A stretch of 64,000 nucleotides of DNA from Betaproteobacteria bacterium (GCA_947458265.1 CANGYF010000011.1:1-64000); one strand, 5' to 3'. Positions 34,086 to 43,093 are shown, counted from the first letter of the stretch. Notes: generated from the letters alone by a model not told the origin. Translations and numbers: made by a program.

Positions 34086-34870
34086 TGCAGGTTTCCCGAT
34101 CGAGCCTGAATGACGAAGCGCGGCAGCCGCGGGCCGCATCGCCGCAGGTGCAGCTATGGCGCAATCCACCGCGTTTCGCGGCCCTGCACATCGTGGCGGT
34201 GATCGTCGGTGGACTGGCTCTGGACAGCGCACTCGGCTGGACCGGACAGCACCTGGCCACGGCATGGGCCTGCGCGGTCTGGGGCTGGCTGTACCGGGCG
34301 GGCGGGGCGGCCGAGCGCCGCTCGCTGCTGCTGTGCATGCTGATCGCCGGCTTCGGCGAGGCAGTGCTGTCGCTCGTCTGGGGGATCTACGACTACCAGT
34401 TCGGCAACCTGCCGGTGTTCGTGCCGCCGGGTCATGCGCTGCTGATGACGCTCGGCGTGCTGGTGGCCGCGCGCCTGCCGGTGCGTACGACGGTGCTGGC
34501 GGTGCTGCTGCCCGCTGCGGCGTGGGCTGCGTACGCATGGGCCGGCGACGTCGACCGCTTCGGCACGCTGCTGTTCCTGCTGTTCGCCGGCTGCCTCGCG
34601 TTCGGCCGCGACCGGGTGCTGTATTCGGTGATGTTCGTGCTGGCGCTGGCGATGGAACTGTACGGCACGGCGCTCGGCAACTGGACCTGGCGTGCGGCCG
34701 TGCCGGGGCTGGGCATCGGTGCGGCCAACCCGCCGTTCGCCGCCGGCGCCTTCTATGCGCTGCTCGACCTGCTGGTGCTGGCGGCCGTGTCGGCGTTCGG
34801 GCGATCGGTCGCCGACCCTGGCGTGCGGCCGGTCGAGCAGTCTCTGGCGGCACAGGCGCGCTCGGAGTAG
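34085..34870 (+). CDS. Polytopic membrane protein of unknown function
   Basis: 261 aa with about seven hydrophobic helices. The ATG overlaps the kinase stop by one base (TGATG), so it is likely translated from the same mRNA. Notable intramembrane polar motifs are WGIYDYQFGNLPVFVPPGHALLM and GNWTWRAAVPGLGIGAANPPF (each spread over loop and helix). The conserved-looking aromatic and PPGH residues suggest a binding pocket. I do not recognise the family. It could be part of the signalling cassette or simply a neighbour. Confidence 0.7.
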   Translation: MQVSRSSLNDEARQPRAASPQVQLWRNPPRFAALHIVAVIVGGLALDSALGWTGQHLATAWACAVWGWLYRAGGAAERRSLLLCMLIAGFGEAVLSLVWGIYDYQFGNLPVFVPPGHALLMTLGVLVAARLPVRTTVLAVLLPAAAWAAYAWAGDVDRFGTLLFLLFAGCLAFGRDRVLYSVMFVLALAMELYGTALGNWTWRAAVPGLGIGAANPPFAAGAFYALLDLLVLAAVSAFGRSVADPGVRPVEQSLAAQARSE

Positions 34871-34907
34871 ATTCGCGGCACATACCGATTCCAGCAGGAG
34901 AGCCGCC

Positions 34908-36638
34908 ATGCAGTCGATGCGCCCCCCGATCATGGGTACCCGCCACATGGTGTCCGCCGGGCACTACCTCGCCTCCCACGCCGCGTTCCAGATCCTCGAG
35001 GCCGGCGGAAACGCGATCGATGCCGGCGTGGCCGCGGGCATCGCGATCGGCGTGACCCAGCCCGACAAGGTGAGCTTCGGTGGCGTGGCACCGATCATCA
35101 TCTTCAAGGCAGACACCGGCAAGCTGATCTCCATCGATGGCCTCGGCGTCTGGCCACGCAGGATCACGCCCGACTACTTCATGAAGCACCACGGCGGGAA
35201 GATCCCGGCCACCTCGATCCGCTCGATCGTGCCGGCCGCGCCCGATGCCTGGCTGACCGCGCTCGAGCTGCACGGCACGATGAGCTTCGGCGAGGTGGCG
35301 GCGGCGGCGACCCGGCTCGCCCGCGACGGCTTCCCGATGCACGAGCTGATGTCCGAGTTCCTGAAGGAGAACGAGGACTCGTACAAGCGCTACCCGACCA
35401 GCTACCCGGTGTTCTTCCCGAACGGTCGTGCACCCGAGCCGGGCGAAGTCTGGCGCCAGCCCGACCTCGCGCGCACCCTTCAGTACCTGGCCGACGAGGA
35501 GCGGGCCGCAGCATCGAAGGGCGGCCCTGACGCGCGTCGGGCAGGCCTGCAGGCGGCGCGCGATGCGTTCTACAAGGGCGACATCGCGCGCGCGATCGTG
35601 AAGTTCCACGCCGAGAGTGGTGGCCTGATGACCGCCGAAGACCTCGCCGACTTCCGGGTGCGGCTGGAGCCGACCGTGTCCACCACCTTCGCCGGCATCG
35701 AGATGCATGCCTGCGGTGCCTGGTGCCAGGGGCCGGTGGTGCCGATGACGCTGAACCTGCTCAAGGGCGATGACCTCAAGTCCTACGGCCACAACTCGAC
35801 ACGCTACATCCATGTGCTGACCGAGGCGCTGAAGCTCGCGTTCTCCGACCGCCACCATTTCTTCGGCGACCCGCGCTTCGTCGACGTGCCGATCGACGAC
35901 CTGATGTCGCAGGCCTATGCCGACCAGCGTGCCGCGCTGATCCGTGCCGACCGCGCCTGGCCCGAGATGCCGCCGCCCGGCGATCCGCGCAACCAGGGCG
36001 ATGCCCGCCTGGCGCCGCTGCCGATCCCAGAGCCTGCGGACAAGTCGCCGCTCGGCGATACATCCTATGCCTGCGTGATCGACCGCCACGGCAATGCGTT
36101 CTCCGTCACCCCGTCCGACGGCTCCAACAACTCGCCGCTGGTGCCCGGCATCGGCATCGTCTGTTCCGGCCGCGGCACGCAGTCGTGGGCTGATCCGCGC
36201 TACCGGTCGTCGGTGGCCCCGGGCGTGCGGCCGCGCCTCACGCCCAACCCTTCGCTCGCGCTGAAGGACGGCAAGGCCTTCATGACGCTGGGCACGCCCG
36301 GCGGCGACGTTCAGTGCCAGGCGATGGTGCAGGTGTTCCTGAACGTGGTGCTGTTCGGCATGGACCCGCAGGCTGCGATCGAGGCGCCGCGCTTCTCCAG
36401 CTACAGCTTCCCCGGTTCGTTCGAGCCGCATGCGTACTTCCCCGGCCAGCTCGCGCTGGAAGGACGCATCGAAGACGAGGTGGAAGCGGAGCTCGCCGCG
36501 CTCGGCCACAACACGTTCTGGTGGGACGACTACACCTGGCTCGCCGGGGCGCCCTGCGCGATCGTCGTCGATCCGGTCACCGGCGTGCTGAGCGGCGGTG
36601 CCGATCCACGGCGGCCGGCATACGCGCTCGGCTGGTAG
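34908..36638 (+). CDS. Gamma-glutamyltransferase family protein (Ntn hydrolase)
   Basis: 576 aa, no signal peptide. The N-terminal block ASHAAFQILEAGGNAIDAGVAAGIAIGV is the family entry. The autoprocessing site and catalytic nucleophile is Thr385 in GDTSYACVIDRHGNAFSVTPS. CQGPVVPMTLNLL and SRGTQSW-like segments complete the pocket. Family members transfer or hydrolyse gamma-glutamyl groups; cytoplasmic, unsignalled versions often act on other amides in degradation pathways. Start set at 34908 with a CAGGAGAG ribosome site. An Ldh2-type dehydrogenase follows 67 bp downstream. Confidence 0.9.
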   Translation: MQSMRPPIMGTRHMVSAGHYLASHAAFQILEAGGNAIDAGVAAGIAIGVTQPDKVSFGGVAPIIIFKADTGKLISIDGLGVWPRRITPDYFMKHHGGKIPATSIRSIVPAAPDAWLTALELHGTMSFGEVAAAATRLARDGFPMHELMSEFLKENEDSYKRYPTSYPVFFPNGRAPEPGEVWRQPDLARTLQYLADEERAAASKGGPDARRAGLQAARDAFYKGDIARAIVKFHAESGGLMTAEDLADFRVRLEPTVSTTFAGIEMHACGAWCQGPVVPMTLNLLKGDDLKSYGHNSTRYIHVLTEALKLAFSDRHHFFGDPRFVDVPIDDLMSQAYADQRAALIRADRAWPEMPPPGDPRNQGDARLAPLPIPEPADKSPLGDTSYACVIDRHGNAFSVTPSDGSNNSPLVPGIGIVCSGRGTQSWADPRYRSSVAPGVRPRLTPNPSLALKDGKAFMTLGTPGGDVQCQAMVQVFLNVVLFGMDPQAAIEAPRFSSYSFPGSFEPHAYFPGQLALEGRIEDEVEAELAALGHNTFWWDDYTWLAGAPCAIVVDPVTGVLSGGADPRRPAYALGW

Positions 36639-36705
36639 CCGCCTGCCATTCACGAACGCCGGCGCAGTCCGGCGCGCTGTCCCGCAACAACGGAGGAGTG
36701 TCACC

Positions 36706-37776
36706 ATGCTGTTCATCCCGGCCGATCGCATCCGGCAACAGAGCTTCAACATCCTGCGCGCCTGGGGCCAGAGCGAGGCCCATGCCAACATCACCGCCGA
36801 CATCCTGACCGAGACCGACCTGCGCGGCATCGACTCGCACGGACTGTCGATGCTGCCGGTGTACGAAGAGCAGCTCGCCACCAAGCTGAACATGAAGCCG
36901 GACATCAAGGTGGTGCGCGAGACGCCGGTGTCCGCGCTGATCGATGCCGATAACGGCCTGGGCCATGTGCCCGGCCACATGGGCATGTCGATGGCGATCG
37001 CCAAGGCGAAGGTGATCGGCATGGCGATGGTCACCGTGCGTCGCTCCGGCCATTACGGCGCGGCCGGCTACTACACCGACATGGCCGCACGCGAAGGATT
37101 GATCGGCATCTCGATGACCTCCTCGCGCGGGCTGGCGATGGTGCCGACCTTCGGTGCCGAGCCGGTGTTCGGCACCAACCCGATCTCGGTCGCCGCGCCG
37201 GCGAAACGCAACAAGCCCTTCAACCTCGACATGGCGACCACCACGGTCGCCGTCGGCAAGCTCAAGCTCAAGTGGCTCAACCACAAGCCGCTGCCGGTCG
37301 GCTGGGCGGTGGACGAGCAGGGCCAGCCGCTGACCGATTCCGCGCGCGCGTTCAAGCTGAAGAACATCACGCCGCTGGGCGGTACGCGCGAGCTGGGCAG
37401 CCACAAGGGCTATGGGCTGGCGGCGGTGGTGAACATGCTGTCGGCGACGCTCTCCGGTGCCGCGTTCCAGCCGCTGCGGCTGCAGCGCGAGGACCCGGCC
37501 GCGCCGGACAACATCGGGCATTTCTTCATGGCGTTCGATCCGAAGCTGTTCCGCGACGAGGGCGAGTTCGAGCACGACATGGACGAGATGCTCGACTACC
37601 TGCGCACGGTCAAGCCCACGGACCCGGCCCGGCCGGTGATGGTGCCTGGCGACCCGGAGTACCAGGAGCGCGAGCAGCGGCTGCGCGACGGCGTGCCGGT
37701 GCCGGAGATGCTCGACGAGCTGGTGCGCAAGGTGTGCACGAAGTCTGGCGCGGCGTACGTGCTGGTTCATGACTGA
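36706..37776 (+). CDS. Ldh2/MDH2-type malate/lactate (sulfolactate/ureidoglycolate) dehydrogenase family
   Basis: 356 aa. ETDLRGIDSHGLSMLPVY, VRRSGHYGAAGYYTDMAA and PVFGTNPISVAAP are family signatures, with the catalytic His in the SGHYG loop. The C-terminus has GSHKGYGLAAVVNMLSATLSG. These NAD(P)-dependent enzymes oxidise 2-hydroxy acids and are not related to classical lactate dehydrogenases. GGAGGAG lies a few bases before the ATG. It overlaps the next gene by 8 nt. With the upstream GGT-like enzyme it may form a short catabolic pathway; the substrate is unknown. Confidence 0.9.
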   Translation: MLFIPADRIRQQSFNILRAWGQSEAHANITADILTETDLRGIDSHGLSMLPVYEEQLATKLNMKPDIKVVRETPVSALIDADNGLGHVPGHMGMSMAIAKAKVIGMAMVTVRRSGHYGAAGYYTDMAAREGLIGISMTSSRGLAMVPTFGAEPVFGTNPISVAAPAKRNKPFNLDMATTTVAVGKLKLKWLNHKPLPVGWAVDEQGQPLTDSARAFKLKNITPLGGTRELGSHKGYGLAAVVNMLSATLSGAAFQPLRLQREDPAAPDNIGHFFMAFDPKLFRDEGEFEHDMDEMLDYLRTVKPTDPARPVMVPGDPEYQEREQRLRDGVPVPEMLDELVRKVCTKSGAAYVLVHD

Positions 37777-38623
37777 GACTGGCCACGCCGGCCTGCCTTC
37801 GGTGCCCGGGGTCGGCGCACCGGCGGCCGGTGATGGTCCGGTCACGCCGCCCCCGGCGCCGCTCGCCTCGCCAGGGGCGGTGCGCCGCTGGCTGTGGCTG
37901 GGCCTGCGCGACTTCGCCGCAATGCCTGCGGCCAGCCTGTTCTATGGCTTCATGTTCGTGGCGATGGCCTTCGTGCTCGAGGCGTTCATCCACGATGGCG
38001 CCTGGATGCTGGCGTTCGTGACCGGCTTCGCGCTGGTGGCGCCGTTCCTGGCACTTGGCCTGTACGCGTTGTCGCGTGACCGTACCTCGGCGGTCCCGGT
38101 GCCGCTGCTTGCTTCGTTCATCGCTTCGCTCACCGCCTGGCGCATCAACCTCGGGCAGGTGGCGATCTACGGCGTGATCCTGACCCTGCTGCTTGCCGCC
38201 TGGGTGCGGGTGTCGGTGGTGCTGGTGGCGCTGTTCTTCGACCAGCCGGCGAACAGCCTGTCGGCGCTTGCGGCCGGCCTTGCGCAGGATCCGGAAGGCT
38301 TCGTGTTCTTTGCGGTGTACTTCGTCGTCGGCGGCGGCTTCGCATGGCTGGTGTTCGCCACCGGCGTGGTGTCTCTGCCGATGATGCTCGACCGGCCGGT
38401 GGACGTGCTTTCGGCGATGATCTGGAGCGTACAGGCCGCGCTGACCAACGGCGCGACCATGCTGCGCTGGGCGGCGGCGATCGCGGCTCTGCTCGGCCTG
38501 GGCATGCTCGGCCGGTTCCTGCCGCTGGCGCTGATCGTGCCGGTGATCGGCCATGCGAGCTGGCACGTGTACCGGGAACTGGCCGGCGCGGCCGGGCCGG
38601 CGGACGGTGTGACCGCGCGGTAG
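37769..38623 (+). CDS. DUF2189-type membrane protein
   Basis: 284 aa with a Pro/Ala-rich N-terminal tail, then about six membrane helices. WLWLGLRDFAAMPAASLFYGFMF is the DUF2189 entry motif. FALVAPFLALGLYALSR and the FATGVVSLPMMLDRPVD region are also typical. Function of the family is unknown. The start overlaps the stop of the dehydrogenase gene by 8 nt, so it is co-translated with it. It ends 26 bp before a convergent Bug gene. Confidence 0.8.
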   Translation: MTETGHAGLPSVPGVGAPAAGDGPVTPPPAPLASPGAVRRWLWLGLRDFAAMPAASLFYGFMFVAMAFVLEAFIHDGAWMLAFVTGFALVAPFLALGLYALSRDRTSAVPVPLLASFIASLTAWRINLGQVAIYGVILTLLLAAWVRVSVVLVALFFDQPANSLSALAAGLAQDPEGFVFFAVYFVVGGGFAWLVFATGVVSLPMMLDRPVDVLSAMIWSVQAALTNGATMLRWAAAIAALLGLGMLGRFLPLALIVPVIGHASWHVYRELAGAAGPADGVTAR

Positions 38624-38635
38624 TTCGGCCGCTGC

Positions 38636-38653
38636 CTGACCGATCCGGGTCAG
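38636..38653. repeat. CTGACC-GATCCG-GGTCAG hairpin at convergent gene ends
   Basis: A 6-bp stem hairpin that overlaps the stop codon of the minus-strand Bug gene (38650-38652). It shares the ATCCGGGTCAG core with the larger repeats at 20555 and 43011 and may be a reduced copy that serves as terminator. Confidence 0.5.
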
Positions 38654-39654
38654 TCTGCCTTCAGCCCAAGCGTACGCACGATCTTGCCGGCGCGGTCGGT
38701 CTCGACGCGCAGGAAGGTTTCGAACTCGGCCGGCGACATACCACCTGTTGTCAGGCCGAGCTTCGCGAAGGTCTCGACCACCTCAGGCAACTTCAGCGCA
38801 CGCAGCAGCTCTGCGTTCAGGCGGTCGACGATCGGCTTCGGTACGCCGGAGCGTGTGACCGCGCCGAACCAGTTGGTGGCGTCGAAGCCGGGGTAACCCG
38901 ACTCGGCGATGGTCGGCACCTGCTTCAGCGATTCGGCACGTTGCAGCGAGGTGACCGCGATCGGCCGCATGCGTCCGTTGGCGACATAGGGCGAGCAGTC
39001 GAGGACGTTTCCGATCAGCATGCTGGTGTGGCCGCCGAGCACCGAGCTGGTGGCTGGTGCACCGCCGCCATAGGCAACGTTGGTCATGCGGATCTTCGCG
39101 GTCATCGAGAACAGCTCGCCGGCGATGCGGCCGCCGCCGAGCGCGCTGGACACGCCCCAGGTCAGCTCGTCCGGGCGCTTCTGCGCCAGCGCGACCAGTT
39201 CCTTCACCGTCTTGACCGGCAGTGCCGGGTTGGTGCAGATGATCAGCGGGTTGTGCACCAGCCGGGTGAGGCCGGCGAAATCCTTCGCCGAATCGTAGGG
39301 CAGCTTGGAGTACACCGCCGGGTTCACGGTGAAGCTGGTGGCGATGATGTTGAACGTGTGGCCGTCGGCCGGGGCGCGCGCGAGCAGTTCGGTTGCGATC
39401 ACGGTGTTCGCGCCGGTGCGGTTCTCGACCACCACCTGCTGGCCCAGTGCCTTCGAAAGCGGCTGCGCGATCACGCGGCCGACCGTGTCGCCGGTGCCGC
39501 CGGGGGGGAAGGGCACCAGGAAGCGGATCGGCTTCGACGGGTAGTCCTGCGCCAGCACCGCAGGTGCGAAGGGCGCGGCCAGCGCGGCGATCGCGAGGGC
39601 TGCGGCCGTGGCTGCCGGTCGCGGCAGGTCGATGGTGCGTGTGCGAGCGTGCAT
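38650..39654 (-). CDS. Bug-family receptor (6 of 9)
   Basis: 334 aa. Signal peptide to APAVLAQ, then YPSKPIRFLVPFPPGGTGD, VENRTGANTVIATELLA, DGHTFNI and LTWGVSSALGGGRIAG. The last replaces the usual YGSAGNGS loop and suggests a different ligand pocket. VAYGGGAPATSSVL is the VPYKG equivalent. Divergent from Bug 7 with a 151-bp shared promoter region. Confidence 0.92.
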   Translation of the reverse strand: MHARTRTIDLPRPAATAAALAIAALAAPFAPAVLAQDYPSKPIRFLVPFPPGGTGDTVGRVIAQPLSKALGQQVVVENRTGANTVIATELLARAPADGHTFNIIATSFTVNPAVYSKLPYDSAKDFAGLTRLVHNPLIICTNPALPVKTVKELVALAQKRPDELTWGVSSALGGGRIAGELFSMTAKIRMTNVAYGGGAPATSSVLGGHTSMLIGNVLDCSPYVANGRMRPIAVTSLQRAESLKQVPTIAESGYPGFDATNWFGAVTRSGVPKPIVDRLNAELLRALKLPEVVETFAKLGLTTGGMSPAEFETFLRVETDRAGKIVRTLGLKAD

Positions 39655-39730
39655 GGTCTTCCCCGGAGTTTTCGATTGTTCTTGGTCTGATGGTGTTGCG
39701 CTGTCATTGTAGTCAAACTGTGCCGCGGCG

Positions 39731-39758
39731 TTGATGCGCTCGGCGCATCGACTATCCT
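39731..39758 (+). promoter_or_regulatory. Candidate sigma70 promoter for Bug 7 and enolase-superfamily gene
   Basis: TTGATG (39731-39736), 16-bp spacer, TATCCT (39753-39758), about 48 bp before the ATG at 39806. The spacer contains the palindrome GCGCTCGGCGC, a possible operator. Confidence 0.4.
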
Positions 39759-39805
39759 AGACGGCACGACCGGCTGAGTCCGGCACCCCGTGCAGGAGGC
39801 GTTCG

Positions 39806-40804
39806 ATGCATCCAGTCCCCGGAACCAGGCTGACGGCAGGCCTCGCGGCCGCCGTTGCAGGCAGCGCCATGTTCGCGCTGGCCGCGCCGTTGCAGGCACA
39901 GTCGGATACGAAGATCACCCGCCCGATCCGGATGATCGTCCCCTACGTCCCCGGCGGCGGCACCGACACGCTGGCACGCATCGTCGCGCCGTTCATCGCC
40001 GAGGCGTTCGGGCAGACGGTGCTGGTCGACAACCGGCCGGGTGCGAGCAGCACGCTGGGCACCCAGATCGTCGCGCAGGCGGTGCCCGACGGTCATACGA
40101 TCGGCATGATCGACGCGGCCTTCCTGATCAACCCGAGCCTGCTCGGCAAGCTGCCCTACGACACGGTGAAGGATTTCTCGCCGATCGTGTTGGTGGCGAC
40201 CTCGCCGCTGGTGCTGCTGGTGCATCCGGCGGTGCGCGCGGCCAGCGTGAAGGAACTGGTGGCGCTGGCCCGGGCACAGCCGGGCAAGCTCACCTTCGGT
40301 TCGGCCGGCAATGGCACTGCAGTGCACCTGGCAGGGGAACAACTGCGCTCGGTGGCCGGCATCGACCTGCAGCACATCGCCTACAAGGGTGCCGGCCAGT
40401 CGATCGGCGAGGTGCTGGGCGGCCAGATCACGATGGTGTTCACCACGCCCAGCGGCGGCCGGCAGCATGCGGCGAGCGGCAAGCTGCGCGCGCTGGGCAT
40501 CACCTCGGCGAAGCGGTTCGGCGGCATGCCCGACGTGCCGACCTTCGGCGAGAGCGGCTACCCCGGCGTGGACGCGGCGACGATCAACGGACTGGTCGGC
40601 CCGGCACGCCTGCCGCGCGACTACGTGCAGCGCGTGAACGAGGCGGTGATGCGCGGCATGCAGCGGCGCGAGACCCAGGACCGGCTGCAGGAACTCGGCT
40701 TCGACGCGGCGGGCGGCACGCCGGCGCAGTTCGGTGCATGGATCGTTGCCGAGACCGCGAAGTGGGCGAAGGTGGTGAAGGACTCCGGCGCGAAGCCGGA
40801 GTAA
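39806..40804 (+). CDS. Bug-family receptor (7 of 9)
   Basis: 332 aa with CAGGAGG 8 nt before the ATG. The signal peptide runs to ALAAPLQAQS. Hallmarks are ITRPIRMIVPYVPGGGTD, VDNRPGASSTLGTQIVA, DGHTIGM, LTFGSAGNGTAVHL and HIAYKGAGQSIGEVL. First of three plus-strand genes with an enolase-superfamily enzyme and Bug 8, so it probably supplies that enzyme's substrate. Confidence 0.93.
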   Translation: MHPVPGTRLTAGLAAAVAGSAMFALAAPLQAQSDTKITRPIRMIVPYVPGGGTDTLARIVAPFIAEAFGQTVLVDNRPGASSTLGTQIVAQAVPDGHTIGMIDAAFLINPSLLGKLPYDTVKDFSPIVLVATSPLVLLVHPAVRAASVKELVALARAQPGKLTFGSAGNGTAVHLAGEQLRSVAGIDLQHIAYKGAGQSIGEVLGGQITMVFTTPSGGRQHAASGKLRALGITSAKRFGGMPDVPTFGESGYPGVDAATINGLVGPARLPRDYVQRVNEAVMRGMQRRETQDRLQELGFDAAGGTPAQFGAWIVAETAKWAKVVKDSGAKPE

Positions 40805-40840
40805 GCCGGGACAGCACGGGACAGCGCGGGAGAACAGAAG

Positions 40841-41962
40841 ATGACGATCCGATCGGTCGATACCGTGGCCGTGACACTGCCCTTCGAGATGGGTGGTCCT
40901 AAGCCGATGTTCAGCGGCAAGCCGCGGCAGATGGAGATGCTGCTGGTGCGCGTGGAGACCGAGGACGGGCTTGTCGGCTGGGGCGAGGCATTCGGCTTCG
41001 CGGTATGGCCGTCTACCCGCACCGCGCTGCACACGCTGGTCGCGCCGCTCGCGGTGGGGCGCGACGAGGCGGATATCGCCGGCATCCGCAACGATCTCGT
41101 GCGCAAACTGCACCTGCTCGGGCGCACCGGGCCGGTGATGTTCGCCCTGTCGGGGCTCGACATCGCCCTTTGGGACATCGCCGGCAAGCGCGCCGGCCTG
41201 CCGCTGTGGAAGCTGCTCGCGGCGCTGCCGTCCGGGCGCGGGGCGGCGGCAGGCGAGGGCGTGCGGATGCCCGCTTATGCCAGTCTGTTGCGCTATGGCG
41301 ATGCGAAGCTGGTGTCTGCCAACACCGCGCGCGCGGTCGCGGCGGGCTACCGGCAGGTCAAGCTGCACGAGATCACCGTCGAGGCGGTCGCGGCTGCGCG
41401 GGCCGCCGCGGGTCCGGACGTCGCGCTGATGATGGATTGCAACTGTCCATGGACCGGCGACGAGGCACTGGCGATCGCCCAGGGCGTTCGGCCGCACGGC
41501 CTGGCCTGGTTCGAGGAGCCGGTGTGGCCGCCGGAGGATTTTCCGACGCTGGCGCGCGTGCGTCGCACGTGCGGCATGCCGGTGTCGGCCGGGGAGAACG
41601 CGATGAGCGCCGGCGACTTCGAGCGGATGTTCGAGGCAGGCGCGGTCGACATCGCGCAGCCGAGCGTGACCAAGATCGGCGGCGTCAGCGGCTTCGTCGA
41701 GGTGGTCGAGGCGGCGCGGCGGCATGGCGTGCGGGTGGTCGCGCACTCGCCGTACTTCGGTCCCGGGCTGCTGGCGACGCTGCACCTGACCCATGCGCTG
41801 CTCGAACCAGGTACGCCGATCGAGTACTCGTTCGTCGATCTGGGCGAGAATCCGCTGCGCCGCGCAACGACGGTCGAGGGTGGCACAATCGCGGTGCCGG
41901 GCCAGCCGGGCCTGGGAGCCGATCCCGATCCCGCGACGCTCGAGCGCTGCACGATCGACTGA
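40841..41962 (+). CDS. Enolase-superfamily enzyme, mandelate racemase-like, atypical dyad
   Basis: 373 aa. The second-strand base is Lys-x-His (VKLHE). Metal ligands are in MMDCNCP, WFEEPV and SAGENAM. A His in VVAHSPYFGPG matches the mandelate racemase general base, but its partner Asp is replaced by Ser in IAQPSVTKIGG. That departs from the canonical His-Asp dyad and implies different chemistry or a different proton relay. Length is normal. Between two Bug genes (36-bp and 37-bp gaps) on the same strand. Confidence 0.88.
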   Translation: MTIRSVDTVAVTLPFEMGGPKPMFSGKPRQMEMLLVRVETEDGLVGWGEAFGFAVWPSTRTALHTLVAPLAVGRDEADIAGIRNDLVRKLHLLGRTGPVMFALSGLDIALWDIAGKRAGLPLWKLLAALPSGRGAAAGEGVRMPAYASLLRYGDAKLVSANTARAVAAGYRQVKLHEITVEAVAAARAAAGPDVALMMDCNCPWTGDEALAIAQGVRPHGLAWFEEPVWPPEDFPTLARVRRTCGMPVSAGENAMSAGDFERMFEAGAVDIAQPSVTKIGGVSGFVEVVEAARRHGVRVVAHSPYFGPGLLATLHLTHALLEPGTPIEYSFVDLGENPLRRATTVEGGTIAVPGQPGLGADPDPATLERCTID

Positions 41963-41999
41963 TCGCGCAGCGGCGCTGGATGATCGGGATCGAACGACG

Positions 42000-42998
42000 A
42001 TGTTAGCGACCACTGTTCGCGGCCACCTGCGATTGCCTGCAGTTGCGCTTGCTACCCTTGCCATCGGCCTGCTGTCACCCGTGGATCCCGTGTCCGCCCA
42101 GGAATGGCCGGCGAAGCCGATCCGGCTGCTGGTCGGCTTCCCCGTGGGCGGCGCGGCCGACATCCTCGCGCGGCTGCATGCGGCCCGCCTGCAGGATGCG
42201 ATCGGCCAGACGATCGTGGTCGACAACCGGGGCGGGGCCGGCGGCGTGATCGCGACCGAGCTGGCGGCGCGAGCGGCCGGCGACGGCTACACGCTGCTGT
42301 TCACCTCGCTGCCGCATGTCATCAACCCGCCGCTGTATGGCAAGGTCGCCTACCACCCGGTCAGGGATTTCCAGCCGGTCACGCTGCTGGTGAACGTGCC
42401 GCTGCTGATGGCGGTGCCGGCGTCCCAGCCGATGAAGACCGTGAAGGACGTGATCACGCTGGCGAAGGCGAATCCGGGCAAGGTGAACTATGGCTCCGCC
42501 GGCAACGGCAGCAGCAGCCACCTGGCGGTGGAGATGTTCAAGTCGATGGCCGGCGTGGATATCCAGCACATCCCGTACAAGGGCACCGGGCCGCTGATCA
42601 CCGACCTGCTGAGCGGGCAGGTCAGCATGACGATCGCCAGCATCGTGCCGCTGATCCCGCAGGTCCGGGCCGGCAAGCTGCGCCCGGTCGCGGTCACCGG
42701 CGTGCGTCGTTCCGGCACGCTGCCCGAGGTGCCGACCATCGCCGAGGCCGGCGTGCCGGGATACGACATGACCAACTGGTTCGGCATCCTGGCCCCGGCC
42801 GGGCTGCCAGCGCCGATCCTCGCCCGTCTGGACACCCTGCTCAGGAAGATCGTCGCCGCCCCGGACGTGCGCGAGGTCTACGCCCAGCAGGGCGCCGATC
42901 CGGTCGGCGCCGGCCCCGAGGCCTTCGCCAAGGTCATCGCCGCCGACATCCCCAAGTGGGAGAAGGTCGTCCGCCAGTCCGGCGCCCGCGTCGACTGA
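42000..42998 (+). CDS. Bug-family receptor (8 of 9)
   Basis: 332 aa. Signal peptide to DPVSAQ. Hallmarks are WPAKPIRLLVGFPVGGAAD, VDNRGGAGGVIATELAA, DGYTLLF, VNYGSAGNGSSSHL and HIPYKGTGPLITDLL. No strong ribosome site is seen, so coupling to the upstream enolase-superfamily gene (37 bp away) is likely. Its stop codon is followed by a 13-bp tandem duplication (42992-43004 and 43005-43017) that runs into the palindromic repeat. Confidence 0.92.
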   Translation: MLATTVRGHLRLPAVALATLAIGLLSPVDPVSAQEWPAKPIRLLVGFPVGGAADILARLHAARLQDAIGQTIVVDNRGGAGGVIATELAARAAGDGYTLLFTSLPHVINPPLYGKVAYHPVRDFQPVTLLVNVPLLMAVPASQPMKTVKDVITLAKANPGKVNYGSAGNGSSSHLAVEMFKSMAGVDIQHIPYKGTGPLITDLLSGQVSMTIASIVPLIPQVRAGKLRPVAVTGVRRSGTLPEVPTIAEAGVPGYDMTNWFGILAPAGLPAPILARLDTLLRKIVAAPDVREVYAQQGADPVGAGPEAFAKVIAADIPKWEKVVRQSGARVD

Positions 42999-43010
42999 AA
43001 TCCGCGACTG

Positions 43011-43093
43011 AAATCCGGGTCAGAGACGATTTTCCCAGAGGTGTCTGGCTGATTCCCTGTCCCGGCTGGGAAAATCGTCTCTGACCCGGATTT
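43011..43093. repeat. Perfect 27-bp inverted repeat (REP-like element), probable terminator
   Basis: The left arm 43011-43037 and right arm 43067-43093 are exact reverse complements over 27 bp, with a 29-bp loop. Outer sequence AAATCCGGGTCAGAGACGAT, with the arm ending TTTTCCCA. It lies between Bug 8 and the rpsU promoter, so it can insulate the macromolecular synthesis operon from read-through. The core CCGGGTCAG matches the elements at 20555 and 38636. Confidence 0.85.

Noticed and set aside
31653-37034. A 1793-aa open frame on the minus strand
   Set aside because: It lies antisense to five well-supported genes and has no family motifs; high G+C removes stop codons by chance.
39752-42226. 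824-aa minus-strand frame
   Set aside because: Antisense to Bug and enolase-superfamily genes with clear motifs.
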